DNA of 58,684 nt from an uncultured Chloroflexota bacterium (lineage in GTDB: Bacteria; Chloroflexota; Anaerolineae; Anaerolineales; Anaerolineaceae): positions 1-58,684 of the forward strand of contig CACYHU010000003.1 of the NCBI GenBank assembly GCA_902774215.1, written 5' to 3'. How positions within the stretch are numbered: position 1 is the stretch's first letter; the number at the start of each line of letters is the position of its first letter. The notes under the pieces are model-generated. The model made no database searches, was not told the origin of the DNA, and was given only the letters and a program-made list of their open reading frames with translations. Below, in pieces: positions 9,901-17,921 of this stretch. The position numbers and the translations under genes are program-made.

Positions 9901-10240
9901 CTTTCCGTGATTTTCCCGCTGATTGGTAGCCATACAGCCAGACCTGAGTAGACCTTCTGCGATCAATGAATATCAAAAGATGTTCTTTGGTGAGTTTTCG
10001 TACCTCATTGTCAATCCTGGAGCGGACAGCATAATAGGGGATTTCTCCGCTTTGGGACTTCACAACGATAATCAAAAAACCGGATTGTTCGGCAACTGGT
10101 TCTAAGGTAAAGATTTCATCCTTGATCTGTATCGGCCGAATCTTGTGAGTCGGGTAATTCCACCCCAGTTCAATGAACAGGCCGCTGAAATCAAAATCCT
10201 TTACATATGATGCAAATTCCTGCCGAGTCATCTGTTTCAT
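6947..10240 (-). CDS. Eco57I-type adenine-specific DNA methyltransferase (possible restriction-modification enzyme)
   Basis: A 1097-residue class I SAM-dependent methyltransferase. Motif I is DPTCGSGAF at about residue 512, and motif IV, NPPYVEY, near 752, marks N6-adenine (gamma-type) chemistry. The C-terminal region (about 830-1050) would hold the target-recognition part, and the end reads LDYIINYDIRFRMG, as in Eco57I- and PglX-type enzymes. The N-terminal 500 residues are helical and have no clear nuclease motif to my eye. The ATG at 10240 follows AGGAGG at 7 bases and is preferred to the upstream ATG at 10270, which would overlap the helicase. No pglZ, brxC or pglY homolog is present, so this is not a BREX set. 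Confidence 0.85.
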   Translation of the reverse strand: MKQMTRQEFASYVKDFDFSGLFIELGWNYPTHKIRPIQIKDEIFTLEPVAEQSGFLIIVVKSQSGEIPYYAVRSRIDNEVRKLTKEHLLIFIDRRRSTQVWLYGYQSAGKSRKAEVTWNKYQDPERLYQRTSGLFFGINEQDNIRIYDVIQRMQSNFATNSEKVTKKFYDGFKKEHTKFMKAMDGISEEGDREWYASIMLNRLMFCYFMQKRGFLNQDRDYLKNKLMECRDKYGENKFFSFYRNFLLTLFHKGLARPEHDKETTELLGRIPYLNGGLFDVHKLEQTYPKITIDDSAFDSVFALFDAYEWHLDSRECASGNEISPDVLGYIFEKYINDRAEMGAYYTQEDITEYISRNCIIPFLFNKVREKYADFFDPDRELWTMLKESGDKYIFDAVKKGCEIEKLPDHIEIGLDAEEPNLLDRRSCWNEPADEKYALPTEIWRETVERRRRYKTIKAKIEAGEIHEIQDFITWNLDICSFAQDAIETLDDPAFIRAMYTAISEITVLDPTCGSGAFLFAALNILEPLYDSCLNRMEDFLENGQWLPNNAKKLFKETIDKKNAHPNKQYFIFKSIILNNLYGVDIMKEAVETAKLRLFLKLVSTAEPDYNKQNIGIEPLPDIDFNIKSGNTLVGYATEEAVDIALNTTVEGLLKKAEVQENLQNLSKAMLRFKQNQLEESNHSDFLAIKEELFRRQKEVNDILDNTLWQDGNNKEPFDLWLKKAQPFHWIAEFYRILDTKNGNSGFDVIIGNPPYVEYSKVKKEYQLYGYETIESGNLYAYVIERSLNLMHENSTIGMITQMSGYCTPRMKSYQNYLFNRTSFNYISFFDDRPGKLFDIEDIRVAILLASKGNTTINNTFTTRYNKFKTEARENVFTNLSYFPGTSSKHEGIVLKIDSPISNSISEKIWGHKRNIGSYFSTLKNDNYVYYGYGFRYFGKILNHVSAFISETGARSTGDKYLYFMPPYAREIFSAIMNSTLFYWHYVNYSDGHNFTKNVIAAFPFTYPEEEIRDKLLRLSNELMTDLKKNATMKGTNRKTTGYVEYEEYHPKKSKAIIDKIDAVLAEYYGFTQEELDYIINYDIRFRMGLDANDDDGE

Positions 10241-10256
10241 CGATACCTCCTGTTCT

Positions 10257-13200
10257 TTATTCCGCGACAAGTCCCATTGAGCAGATTATCTGCTGTACGG
10301 TATTTTGGGTTTCATCATTTTCAATAATGCACAATCGTTTTTCATTGCGCAGATTAATTACGATATCAGCAAATTCCAGATCTGATAGTTCTGATTTCAA
10401 TTGTCTTGAAAGGATATCCCGTGCTCCTTCTTTCAAGGGATATTTATAGATCTCATCATGTGCCATTTTGACCTGTTCTTTATATTCTTCAGAAACTAAT
10501 AGCTGCCCTTCTGTCTCTTCTAAAAAACGTTCCAGTTTTGTGTATGTACGGAACCGCACACCAGCTTTCCGACCAAGTGTTCCGGATGCAGATGTGTGTT
10601 CTTCTTCAGCTATTTTTTCGACCGCGATTTTCAGAATATTAAAATGTTCTTCCATTCTCGGAAGCGGTTTACAGTCATAATCGCAGGCAGCAGCACGAAG
10701 AATCTTGAATTGTGAGTTTGTGATGATATTGTTGTACTTATCCATCCAGGACAATACATCATTGTCGTTTCGTGTTCGTGTGTATACGATCACACTATTC
10801 TTGTCATTACTAAATGTATTGGCTTTTGTGCTATAGACTACATTGGGCAGTGCAGGCACGATACGTTTCAGCTCCGGACGCGCATCTGTTGCATTTTTCC
10901 ATATCTGGTATGCGTAAGATGCTAGGTCTACTTCTGTATCATCCTCGTCGTCGTCAAACACACCAGCTTTTTCACTGTACAGATCGCTGATATTGATTGG
11001 ATCCCCATCAAAGAATACTTCATCCGACCCTACAACTTCAGCATTATCCTGAATGCGTTTTTTCAGTCGTGCACGAAGGCGAAGAATATTTTCAACACCA
11101 TCTTCCGGCAGGAAAGAATAACAAAGGATTTTATCCGATAACTGCCCTATACGGTCTACACGTCCGGCTCGCTGAACCAGACGGATAAGTGCCCAGGGCA
11201 AATCAAAATTGACAATAATATGGGAATCTTGCAGGTTTTGTCCCTCAGAAAGCACATCAGTTGTAACTAAAACACGGAGTTCATTGAATATTCTGTATTT
11301 TTCATTGTTACTTTTCGGGCTGAAGCGATGAACCAGACTGGTAACATCGCTGCTGTCACCGGTTGCTACTGCCACATCAGTCATTCCGCGTTTTTGCAGT
11401 TCTTTGAATAGATAATTTGCTGTATCGGCGAACTGAGTGAAAATCAAGACCTTTTCATCTTTATGAGTCTGGTTGAGTAGTTTATCAAGCGCTGCCAGTT
11501 TCCGATCCTGTTCAGCGTTCCAAGCTGGTACCTTATTGAAAATAGAAAGCAGGTTGCTATTATCCTCTTCGATATCTTTCAGAATCTTCTTGCCATCAAA
11601 AAGATTTGCCCGAACCCAGGTAAAGCGCTTTCTTTGGGTTTTACTAATTTCTTCATAAAGGGAGCCGGCTCTTCTCTTATATTCCTCCATGGAAAATCCA
11701 AAGAAATTCTCCGGCAGAAGATCCGCATCGAAGTCAGAATCTGAATAAGAATCACTGTCTGCAAAAACCGCATCATCAATTTCCGCCAAAGCTCCGCTGC
11801 CGCCGATAGGTATTTCAAGACCATTTTCAACTGCAAATGCAGTCAGGTAATTTCGAAGAATCAACCGACTGACCGAAAGCATGAAAGCATAGCCTGAGCT
11901 TTCCAGACGTTTATACAAATTTGTTCGGCAGAAGCCTCTTGTTCTATTCCCGGCCCGCGATAAATTAGCAATCACCGCTTTTTCAGATGCATTCGCTGTT
12001 TTTACCTTTGTTTTACTCAGATAAGAGAACATGGAATAACGGGGAAGATGTAAATTATCAATCATATTGACAATCACATCGTCATAGAGTTGGGCATACT
12101 GATCATTTTCATCATTCGTCTGCATATCGAACAAAGCTTTTTGGGGAATACGATCCGGAAAATAGGAACGAGTTCCGTCGCTGAATTCAAGATACAGTCT
12201 GCCATTTCCCGGGTCTTTCAAAGCGTAATTTTGCTTGATAAAAGAGCGGGTTCTTCGAACCATGTAATAGCGCATCAGCTCTCGCCAGTCATCCGGAGAT
12301 GGGCTTTTTGCAAATGCATCTATGCTCCAGATAGGCGTGTTTTCATGCTTTGCGCTAAAACCAATTACGCCGCCTAGTTCCTTGATATAAGCTTCCGGAC
12401 AGATGCCAAGATTATAGTCTTCAGGAATGAAGAGCTTGAGCTGATTGGCAAGATCAAGATAGGATTTGTTATATGGGGTAGCAGTCAAAAGTAGAACTTT
12501 ACTGCTATTTTCTTCGAGATAGGTTTTCAGAGCTGTATAGCCCTTCGTCTCGCTGTTTCTGAAGTTATGGCTTTCGTCAATCACAACAAGACGATACCGT
12601 TTCAGTTCTGGTAGTTCCTGGGTGATCATGCTGTGAGAAACTACTTTCGCATGCAGCCCATACTGTTCCACATATCCCTGCCACATTTCAACAAGGTTTT
12701 TGGGACAGAGAACTAGTGTATTATATCCAAGATCATCTTCAAGAATTTTGGCAATTGCTGCTGCTGTAATTGTTTTGCCAAGTCCAACCACATCGCCTAC
12801 GATTACACCATTGCGTTTATTTAAATGATGTGCAGCGATCAAAACAGCTTTTTGCTGAAAATCAAGCAGCTGGTCTTTAAATTCACGAGGAATTTTGAAT
12901 TCACCAAGCCCGGAGCGAGCTTCTCGGGATAGATGGTAAGCCATCTTCAGGTAGATATAATATGGGTTAATCAGATCTTCACGTGCCCAGCTTTCCTCGA
13001 TAGCTTGGATCAACTCTTTGGTAATATCAAAACACCAGCGGTCATTCCACATATTATCGTACCAAATCGAAAGTTTCTTTGCAGCATCCTGTTCCAGTAC
13101 GTCGATGTTAAGTTCTCCCTGCCCACTCAGTCCAGAAAATGTAAAATTACTGCTGCCAAGCATTCCAAGACGCGGCATTACTGAATCTTCGGAATAAGAA

Positions 13201-13649
13201 AGATAAAGTTTGGCATGTAATGGATGTCTCAAGAATAACTTGATGACTACACGTCCTGCTTTTAGTTGTGCAAGAAGTTTTTGGATCGCTCTTTCACTTT
13301 GATTAGAGGGAAGGCCATGTTCAAGCTGCAGACGGAAATTTTCCGCCATTTGTTTTTTATATCCAAGCGCTTTGTTGCTGTCGATGTTATTTTTACCTGG
13401 AATGATTCCTTCCAGCAACATTTCTTGAGGAGCTTTTTCCATTCCGACGAGTACACGACAGTACCGCATCTTCGTTTCCCCGTCCTCGACCACTTCCATA
13501 CCTTCAAGCTGCTCAACAACATTATTTACAATATTCCATCCAGCAATATTGAAATACCCAGAGCAGCAATCTATCCTTTTAGCTTTATTAAAATGGGTTA
13601 GCAAACCATCTTGAAATTTCTGATCAATGTTATCGTAAATTGTCGGCAT
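10257..13649 (-). CDS. SNF2-family helicase with N-terminal phospholipase-D-like nuclease domain
   Basis: An 1130-residue fusion. The N-terminal domain carries one HKD-type motif (HAKLYLSYSED with His145 and Lys147, then GSSNFT at 165-170), as in PLD-family nucleases that act as dimers. The SNF2/HepA-like motor follows, with VVGLGKT (about 287-293), VIDESH (about 356-361), LLLTATP (about 386-392) and the C-terminal QRAGRVDRIGQ motif. GGGAG precedes the ATG. It is the first gene of the restriction-like operon; the 286-base gap upstream (13650-13935) is AT-rich and must hold divergent promoters. PLD plus SNF2 motor plus methyltransferase recalls DISARM in parts, but drmA and drmB homologs are absent. 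Confidence 0.9.
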   Translation of the reverse strand: MPTIYDNIDQKFQDGLLTHFNKAKRIDCCSGYFNIAGWNIVNNVVEQLEGMEVVEDGETKMRYCRVLVGMEKAPQEMLLEGIIPGKNNIDSNKALGYKKQMAENFRLQLEHGLPSNQSERAIQKLLAQLKAGRVVIKLFLRHPLHAKLYLSYSEDSVMPRLGMLGSSNFTFSGLSGQGELNIDVLEQDAAKKLSIWYDNMWNDRWCFDITKELIQAIEESWAREDLINPYYIYLKMAYHLSREARSGLGEFKIPREFKDQLLDFQQKAVLIAAHHLNKRNGVIVGDVVGLGKTITAAAIAKILEDDLGYNTLVLCPKNLVEMWQGYVEQYGLHAKVVSHSMITQELPELKRYRLVVIDESHNFRNSETKGYTALKTYLEENSSKVLLLTATPYNKSYLDLANQLKLFIPEDYNLGICPEAYIKELGGVIGFSAKHENTPIWSIDAFAKSPSPDDWRELMRYYMVRRTRSFIKQNYALKDPGNGRLYLEFSDGTRSYFPDRIPQKALFDMQTNDENDQYAQLYDDVIVNMIDNLHLPRYSMFSYLSKTKVKTANASEKAVIANLSRAGNRTRGFCRTNLYKRLESSGYAFMLSVSRLILRNYLTAFAVENGLEIPIGGSGALAEIDDAVFADSDSYSDSDFDADLLPENFFGFSMEEYKRRAGSLYEEISKTQRKRFTWVRANLFDGKKILKDIEEDNSNLLSIFNKVPAWNAEQDRKLAALDKLLNQTHKDEKVLIFTQFADTANYLFKELQKRGMTDVAVATGDSSDVTSLVHRFSPKSNNEKYRIFNELRVLVTTDVLSEGQNLQDSHIIVNFDLPWALIRLVQRAGRVDRIGQLSDKILCYSFLPEDGVENILRLRARLKKRIQDNAEVVGSDEVFFDGDPINISDLYSEKAGVFDDDEDDTEVDLASYAYQIWKNATDARPELKRIVPALPNVVYSTKANTFSNDKNSVIVYTRTRNDNDVLSWMDKYNNIITNSQFKILRAAACDYDCKPLPRMEEHFNILKIAVEKIAEEEHTSASGTLGRKAGVRFRTYTKLERFLEETEGQLLVSEEYKEQVKMAHDEIYKYPLKEGARDILSRQLKSELSDLEFADIVINLRNEKRLCIIENDETQNTVQQIICSMGLVAE

Positions 13650-13935
13650 AAGAAGAGCTCCCTTCTTGTTAATATTCAGTTAATTGTAATCTTTTTTCCT
13701 CTTTTTATTGCAAAAATCACAATAATACGCATTAAAAACACAAAAATAAGTATGCTAATAATTGTATCAAAGGATTTGCTTTATTGAGGTTGTTTTATTG
13801 GACATGATTTGACCAACAGTTTATTATTTATAAGCTGAAAAATAAGATGCCATTATAATAATTTTAAAGAAATTGAATGCGACAATAACTGTACTTTTCG
13901 TTACTGGTAATAATTTTTTATGAGAGAATATAGCT

Positions 13936-15732
13936 ATGAAAAATAAGATGGAACAAATCAAAATAGAGAAGAATGCAGTCGACCAGCTTTCTGTATTTAT
14001 TAATTCTGTCGATAACATTAATCCACAGCTTAAAGAAGACGATAAAAATGCTATTTGGGATGGGTATTTGGTTCTTTATGATAAAACGAAAGTAAAACCT
14101 GGTGAAAAAATCATAAAAAATGAAAATATTGATGGAAGAATACATACCCAAATAAAGGGGCACTTTGTTCAAAAGTATGATAAATCCCCAAAACAAAGAG
14201 TAAAAAGGACTAATTTACTGCATTACAGAAATGATGGCGGACTTTTCCTTTTAGTTGTGCATATGAAAGATTATTATGATTTCCATTTTTATTATGCAAA
14301 CCTCTGGCCCATGACAATTGATGGATTGTTGGAAACATATAAATCAAAAGATGTAAATGTACAATTGACTGAATTTTCCAAGGATGATCCGGTCGAGTTT
14401 TATTGTCTATGCAAGAATTTTCTCGATAATTCCAGACTTCAATCTGGTAACACAGCAAAACTAATAAAAATAGGGATGGAAAGAAACAAAATCGATGGGG
14501 CTGATCTGATAGAAACCCGGGTAACACTTCCGACAAAAGATCCTGCCGGATATATGCTTCGGCACGTAATTCCCTTTTATAAAAAAGATCCCCATTACTT
14601 TATACCAGTGTATGTTGGCGAAGGAAAAGCTGTTGATGTAGGAGAATCTTTAGCTGAAGCGCACGTAATTATTAATGACAGAGTTTGGTACACAAAAATT
14701 GAGAAAAATCGAACCAATGACGGTGTTTCGCTGAAATTTGGAGATGAGTTTATTTTCCCATTAGATCAAAATCGATTTAGATATCATCCTTCCAAATGGT
14801 TTTCTCATTGCTTCAAAGATCAAAAAGCATTATTAGAAATGCTGGAAAATAAAAAAGTACGTATTGTAAAGAATGACAAAAAACTAATTGATTTTACGAT
14901 TACTCCTGATGATGGATTTATTCAGAAGTTAAAAGACGATATCGAAAATCTCGAAAAAGTAGATGCCCTTCTAAAATTCATGGATATCAAACAAGATTTA
15001 GATATTTCAAAAATGGATAATCTATCGCACGAAAATCTGGCAAAACTGATTTCATCTATAATAGAGAACAAACCGTTAAAAGCATCATTATCTTCTCCCA
15101 GTATCGTCACTTTACAAGTGGGAAATCTATATATTTATGTACTTGCTATTCCTAATCCTGATGATGGTTCTTGGCGTGTTGAAAACTTCTTTGGCCCTAA
15201 TAATTTGGAATGTAGAACGGATATTGGTGAAGGAGAAGGTCTTCAGCCAGTCAGCCGTTTTACATGGCTGCATGCAAATGATATTATTCAAGCCTCAAAT
15301 ATAAATTGGGAAGTAATCATGAAATCTGTCGAAGAAACTCCATGGTCTAAAACATATTCTAATGGCCTTGTCAATTTAGTTCTGCAGACGATTGGTGCTT
15401 ATGATCTATGCCCTGAAAGTAATGAAAAATTACTTGACCATGCTCTTTCTTTGGTCGAAATCCAAATAAAAAATGAAGGATTAAATCCAATATCGATTAT
15501 CAATAAATATCAAATCATTAAAAGATTGCGAGAATTCACCTATGATGAGCTCGCCTTTTTGCTCGAAAGGAAAAATATAGAAACAGAGCCCAGATTTATA
15601 TGGGGGTATAACGTATTATTGGATTGTGGTTATGAAACCGATATTTCTTTCCAAATGATTGATGAGGAAGAAAGATCAAATCTTATTGACCTTCCAATAT
15701 ATCATTTATGGGAAAGATATAAGAAAAAATAA
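13936..15732 (+). CDS. Unknown protein with N-terminal DUF4365-like predicted nuclease fold
   Basis: A 598-residue protein I do not recognise over its full length. Residues about 10-160 resemble DUF4365-type PD-(D/E)xK domains: WDGYLVLYD, then IHTQIKGHF (the Q-x-K element), then HFYYANLWPMTIDGLL. The rest is a mix of alpha/beta and helical segments without motifs I can name. It is divergent from the helicase operon and is followed at 15 bases by the YdbC gene and then the macro-domain gene, all on the plus strand, so the three may be co-expressed. Only a weak GAGAG precedes the ATG. A nuclease role in defence is inference. Confidence 0.6.
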   Translation: MKNKMEQIKIEKNAVDQLSVFINSVDNINPQLKEDDKNAIWDGYLVLYDKTKVKPGEKIIKNENIDGRIHTQIKGHFVQKYDKSPKQRVKRTNLLHYRNDGGLFLLVVHMKDYYDFHFYYANLWPMTIDGLLETYKSKDVNVQLTEFSKDDPVEFYCLCKNFLDNSRLQSGNTAKLIKIGMERNKIDGADLIETRVTLPTKDPAGYMLRHVIPFYKKDPHYFIPVYVGEGKAVDVGESLAEAHVIINDRVWYTKIEKNRTNDGVSLKFGDEFIFPLDQNRFRYHPSKWFSHCFKDQKALLEMLENKKVRIVKNDKKLIDFTITPDDGFIQKLKDDIENLEKVDALLKFMDIKQDLDISKMDNLSHENLAKLISSIIENKPLKASLSSPSIVTLQVGNLYIYVLAIPNPDDGSWRVENFFGPNNLECRTDIGEGEGLQPVSRFTWLHANDIIQASNINWEVIMKSVEETPWSKTYSNGLVNLVLQTIGAYDLCPESNEKLLDHALSLVEIQIKNEGLNPISIINKYQIIKRLREFTYDELAFLLERKNIETEPRFIWGYNVLLDCGYETDISFQMIDEEERSNLIDLPIYHLWERYKKK

Positions 15733-15747
15733 AACAAGGAGTAAACA

Positions 15748-15963
15748 ATGGCTGAGTTTCAATATGAAATTAAGGAAGAGATCGGCGTTTTATCCGAGAG
15801 CAAAAGTGGCTGGCGCAAGGAAGTAAATCGTGTTTCGTGGAATGGGGCTGCGCCTAAACTTGATATCCGCGACTGGGCGCCCAACCATGAGAAAATGGGA
15901 AAAGGTATTACGTTAACTGCTGACGAAGTGGAAAAGCTGAAGAAACTTTTGGAAAAAGAATAA
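15748..15963 (+). CDS. YdbC/PC4-family single-stranded-DNA-binding protein
   Basis: A 71-residue protein of the bacterial YdbC family, which has the PC4 fold and binds single-stranded nucleic acid. Recognisable elements are SGWRKEVNRVSWNG, the KLDIRDWAP strand and KMGKGITLTADEV. AAGGAG stands 7 bases before the ATG. It is placed 15 bases after the predicted nuclease gene. A second, diverged copy lies at 57482-57712 in the integrative element. It could assist DNA transactions of the neighbouring genes; a general transcription role is also possible. Confidence 0.85.
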   Translation: MAEFQYEIKEEIGVLSESKSGWRKEVNRVSWNGAAPKLDIRDWAPNHEKMGKGITLTADEVEKLKKLLEKE

Positions 15964-15969
15964 AATATT

Positions 15970-15998
15970 GAGACTGTCCTCAAAAATGTGACAGTCTC
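15970..15998. repeat. Hairpin after the ydbC-like gene
   Basis: A perfect 9-bp inverted repeat, GAGACTGTC at 15970-15978 and GACAGTCTC at 15990-15998, with an 11-base loop. No T-run follows, so it may act as an mRNA end stabiliser or weak terminator rather than a classic terminator. Confidence 0.5.
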
Positions 15999-16042
15999 TG
16001 ATTAATATATTACATAAAGTAAAAATGGAAAGCAGGAAAACG

Positions 16043-17038
16043 ATGAGCAAAATTGAAATCATTAAAAAGGGAATTACAAAACTTGACGTTGATGTCATTG
16101 TAAACGCAGCAAATAAGCATCTTCAAGCCGGCGGCGGTGTCTGTGGAGCAGTTTTCAGGGATGCAGGGTATTCTGAACTTCAAAAAGCATGTGATAAAAT
16201 CGGTTTCTGCCATACAGGCGGCGCAGTAATTACTCCAGGGTTCAACCTGAAAGCGAAATATATTATTCATGCCGTCGGACCAGTCTGGGAAGGCGGAAAT
16301 GCCGATGAGCCGAAGAAACTTTACAGCTGCTATAAAAAATCTTTAGAACTGGCAAAGGAAAACAGCTGTCATTCCATTGCCTTTCCAGTAATCTCTTCTG
16401 GTATATTCGGTTACCCGAAAGATAAAGCCTGGCGAAAAGCCCTGCAGGCCTGTCTGGACTTTATCAGCGAAAATGAAGATTACGATATTGATATTTATTT
16501 CGCTGTTCTGGATGATTCCGCGAAAGCGTTGGGAGAAAAAACATTGTTGGAACTTACAAAAACAAATTCCAATAAACCTAAGTCTGAAAAAACTTCTGAA
16601 ACAATCTTGGAAGAAAACCAGAAACTGTTCTGTCTGAGGTATGTCCAACTGCTTCAGACTATTGATTGGGATGATGATCTGAAAGACTGGTGCAGAAAAT
16701 ATTCGATTTATGAAAAGATAGTTACACATCAAGGTCTTGAAAGAATGCTGCATGAACTATTGTCGGAGGCATACGATTCAAACATCGTTATCCAGGATTA
16801 CGGTCAAATCATTGAGGATTCTAAACTCGATCAGCAACTGATCAGCGATCCGAGCGGAGAATTCATAAGCTCACTGAACAAAAAACAGCTTCTTGCATGC
16901 ATTGCATGGCATTTCCGTCGGGATCATTTCAGCGAGGGATCATTGATTGGTGAGTCAATCGCTGAGGGAATACTTTTGAAATATGTGAAAGCTCTCCTGA
17001 AAGGGGAATACACCCGTCCTGAGCCAGATGAACCGTAA
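16043..17038 (+). CDS. Macro-domain protein with C-terminal DUF6508-like domain
   Basis: A 331-residue protein. Residues about 1-165 form a macro domain that binds ADP-ribose or removes it: VIVNAANKHLQAGGGVCGAVF, then IIHAVGPVW and FPVISSGIFGYP are the ligand-binding loops. A linker (about 170-195) precedes a helical C-terminus (about 196-325, with DDLKDWCRKYS and ACIAWHFRRDHF) that resembles DUF6508. GCAGGA before 16043 favours this ATG over the one at 16025. Macro domains in defence or toxin loci reverse or sense ADP-ribosylation; no ADP-ribosyltransferase partner is visible nearby, so the substrate is unknown. Confidence 0.85.
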   Translation: MSKIEIIKKGITKLDVDVIVNAANKHLQAGGGVCGAVFRDAGYSELQKACDKIGFCHTGGAVITPGFNLKAKYIIHAVGPVWEGGNADEPKKLYSCYKKSLELAKENSCHSIAFPVISSGIFGYPKDKAWRKALQACLDFISENEDYDIDIYFAVLDDSAKALGEKTLLELTKTNSNKPKSEKTSETILEENQKLFCLRYVQLLQTIDWDDDLKDWCRKYSIYEKIVTHQGLERMLHELLSEAYDSNIVIQDYGQIIEDSKLDQQLISDPSGEFISSLNKKQLLACIAWHFRRDHFSEGSLIGESIAEGILLKYVKALLKGEYTRPEPDEP

Positions 17039-17083
17039 AAAAAACTTGCATAACAACGAAAACTCTTGTGCCATGCTCGAATT

Positions 17084-17125
17084 GATACAGAAATGTCAGA
17101 TGTGGATATCTGACATTTCTGTATC
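17084..17125. repeat. Perfect 18-bp inverted repeat spanning the sigma gene stop
   Basis: Arms at 17084-17101 and 17108-17125 are exact reverse complements, with a 6-base loop. The left arm begins GATACAGAAATG. The minus-strand sigma reading frame passes through the right arm and loop and ends within the left arm (stop 17096-17098). No T-run follows on either side. It may serve as a transcription or mRNA end for both converging genes, or be the scar of an inverted duplication. Confidence 0.9.
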
Positions 17126-17611
17126 TTCAAGTGAAACAATATCATATAGCTGACGCTCATATGCAAGAACAGTATTGATTCTCCAACCTGTTTCAATGGA
17201 CAATTCACCAATAGATGGGATTCTGCCCAATTTCAGAGCAAGATCCTTTTTTATTTTTCTGTACTTCTGAAGCTTTGCATTTGAATATGAATTTCTTTTC
17301 CCTGTTGCGTTGATTTCCCGGACACCCGAATAAACAGCTTTTCTGACACAGCTGTAGGCATAAGTGAGAAATTTTGTATTACAGGATGGGTCATATGTAT
17401 GCAACGCTTTCAGCAGTCCTTGAAAACCATCCTGGATACGGTCATCACGATTTGCTGCATGACATAATGACGGAATATCGTATTGTGACGCAATTTTATG
17501 TACAAGAGGCGTATATGCTTCGCAAACTCTGGTTTCAATTGTCTTTTTTTCTTTATCCGAAGCTTCGGAATAGTGCAGAATGAGGCTATCGATATTATTC
17601 GCTTCTATCAT
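17096..17611 (-). CDS. Sigma-70-like factor with regions 2 and 3 but no region 4
   Basis: A 171-residue protein. Region 2 is clear (about 60-105: DRIQDGFQGLLKALHTYDPS and KFLTYAYSCVRKAV), with core-binding and -10-reading elements. Region 3 follows (about 118-165: KKDLALKLGRIPSIGELSIE, ending IVSLEDTE). Full sigma factors continue into region 4, which reads the -35 box; here the protein stops directly after region 3, inside an 18-bp inverted repeat. It starts 4 bases after the stop of the VirB2-like gene, with GGAAG inside that gene's end, so they share an operon. It could be a truncated factor or a natural region-4-less regulator. Confidence 0.8.
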   Translation of the reverse strand: MIEANNIDSLILHYSEASDKEKKTIETRVCEAYTPLVHKIASQYDIPSLCHAANRDDRIQDGFQGLLKALHTYDPSCNTKFLTYAYSCVRKAVYSGVREINATGKRNSYSNAKLQKYRKIKKDLALKLGRIPSIGELSIETGWRINTVLAYERQLYDIVSLEDTEMSDIHI

Positions 17612-17614
17612 CTG

Positions 17615-17908
17615 TCAACTTCCGAAAATCTTTGTGGAGATTGCTTTGACAACCGGGAGAAGAATAAAAACAAGAACAGCATAAATCAGTGTTCCCAGAA
17701 CATTTGCTGCCTGGCTACTGGTTTTATCCCCTTCGCCAGTACGCTTCAAAATTTGATAATATGTTCCCCTCTTGAATAGATTTATTCCGAGAATAATTGC
17801 GAATACAAGATAGGCAGTTTCAACTGCTAAAACGCCAAGCCCGGTAACGACTCCGGAAATGGCATCTTTCTGGCGAACTGAATTTTTGATAAATAACAAA
17901 TGATTCAT
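17615..17908 (-). CDS. Two-helix VirB2/TrbC-like membrane protein (paralog A)
   Basis: A 97-residue protein with two hydrophobic segments (about 15-47 and 70-90) joined by a polar loop (KRTGEGDKTSSQAAN). The second segment, FILLPVVKAI, matches in pattern the VirB2-like proteins at 22528, 49528 and 50065. It lacks the signal peptide seen in those. GAGG stands 9 bases before the ATG, which makes 17908 the likely start. The next gene is the region-4-less sigma factor, 4 bases away. The function is unknown; a pilin-like or pore-like role is inferred from the family pattern. Confidence 0.55.
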   Translation of the reverse strand: MNHLLFIKNSVRQKDAISGVVTGLGVLAVETAYLVFAIILGINLFKRGTYYQILKRTGEGDKTSSQAANVLGTLIYAVLVFILLPVVKAISTKIFGS

Positions 17909-17921
17909 GATATATCCTCGA

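Noticed and set aside
6947..13649. A BREX or DISARM locus
   Set aside because: Only the methyltransferase and SNF2/PLD parts are reminiscent. The defining PglZ and BrxC genes (BREX) or DrmA and DrmB genes (DISARM) are absent.
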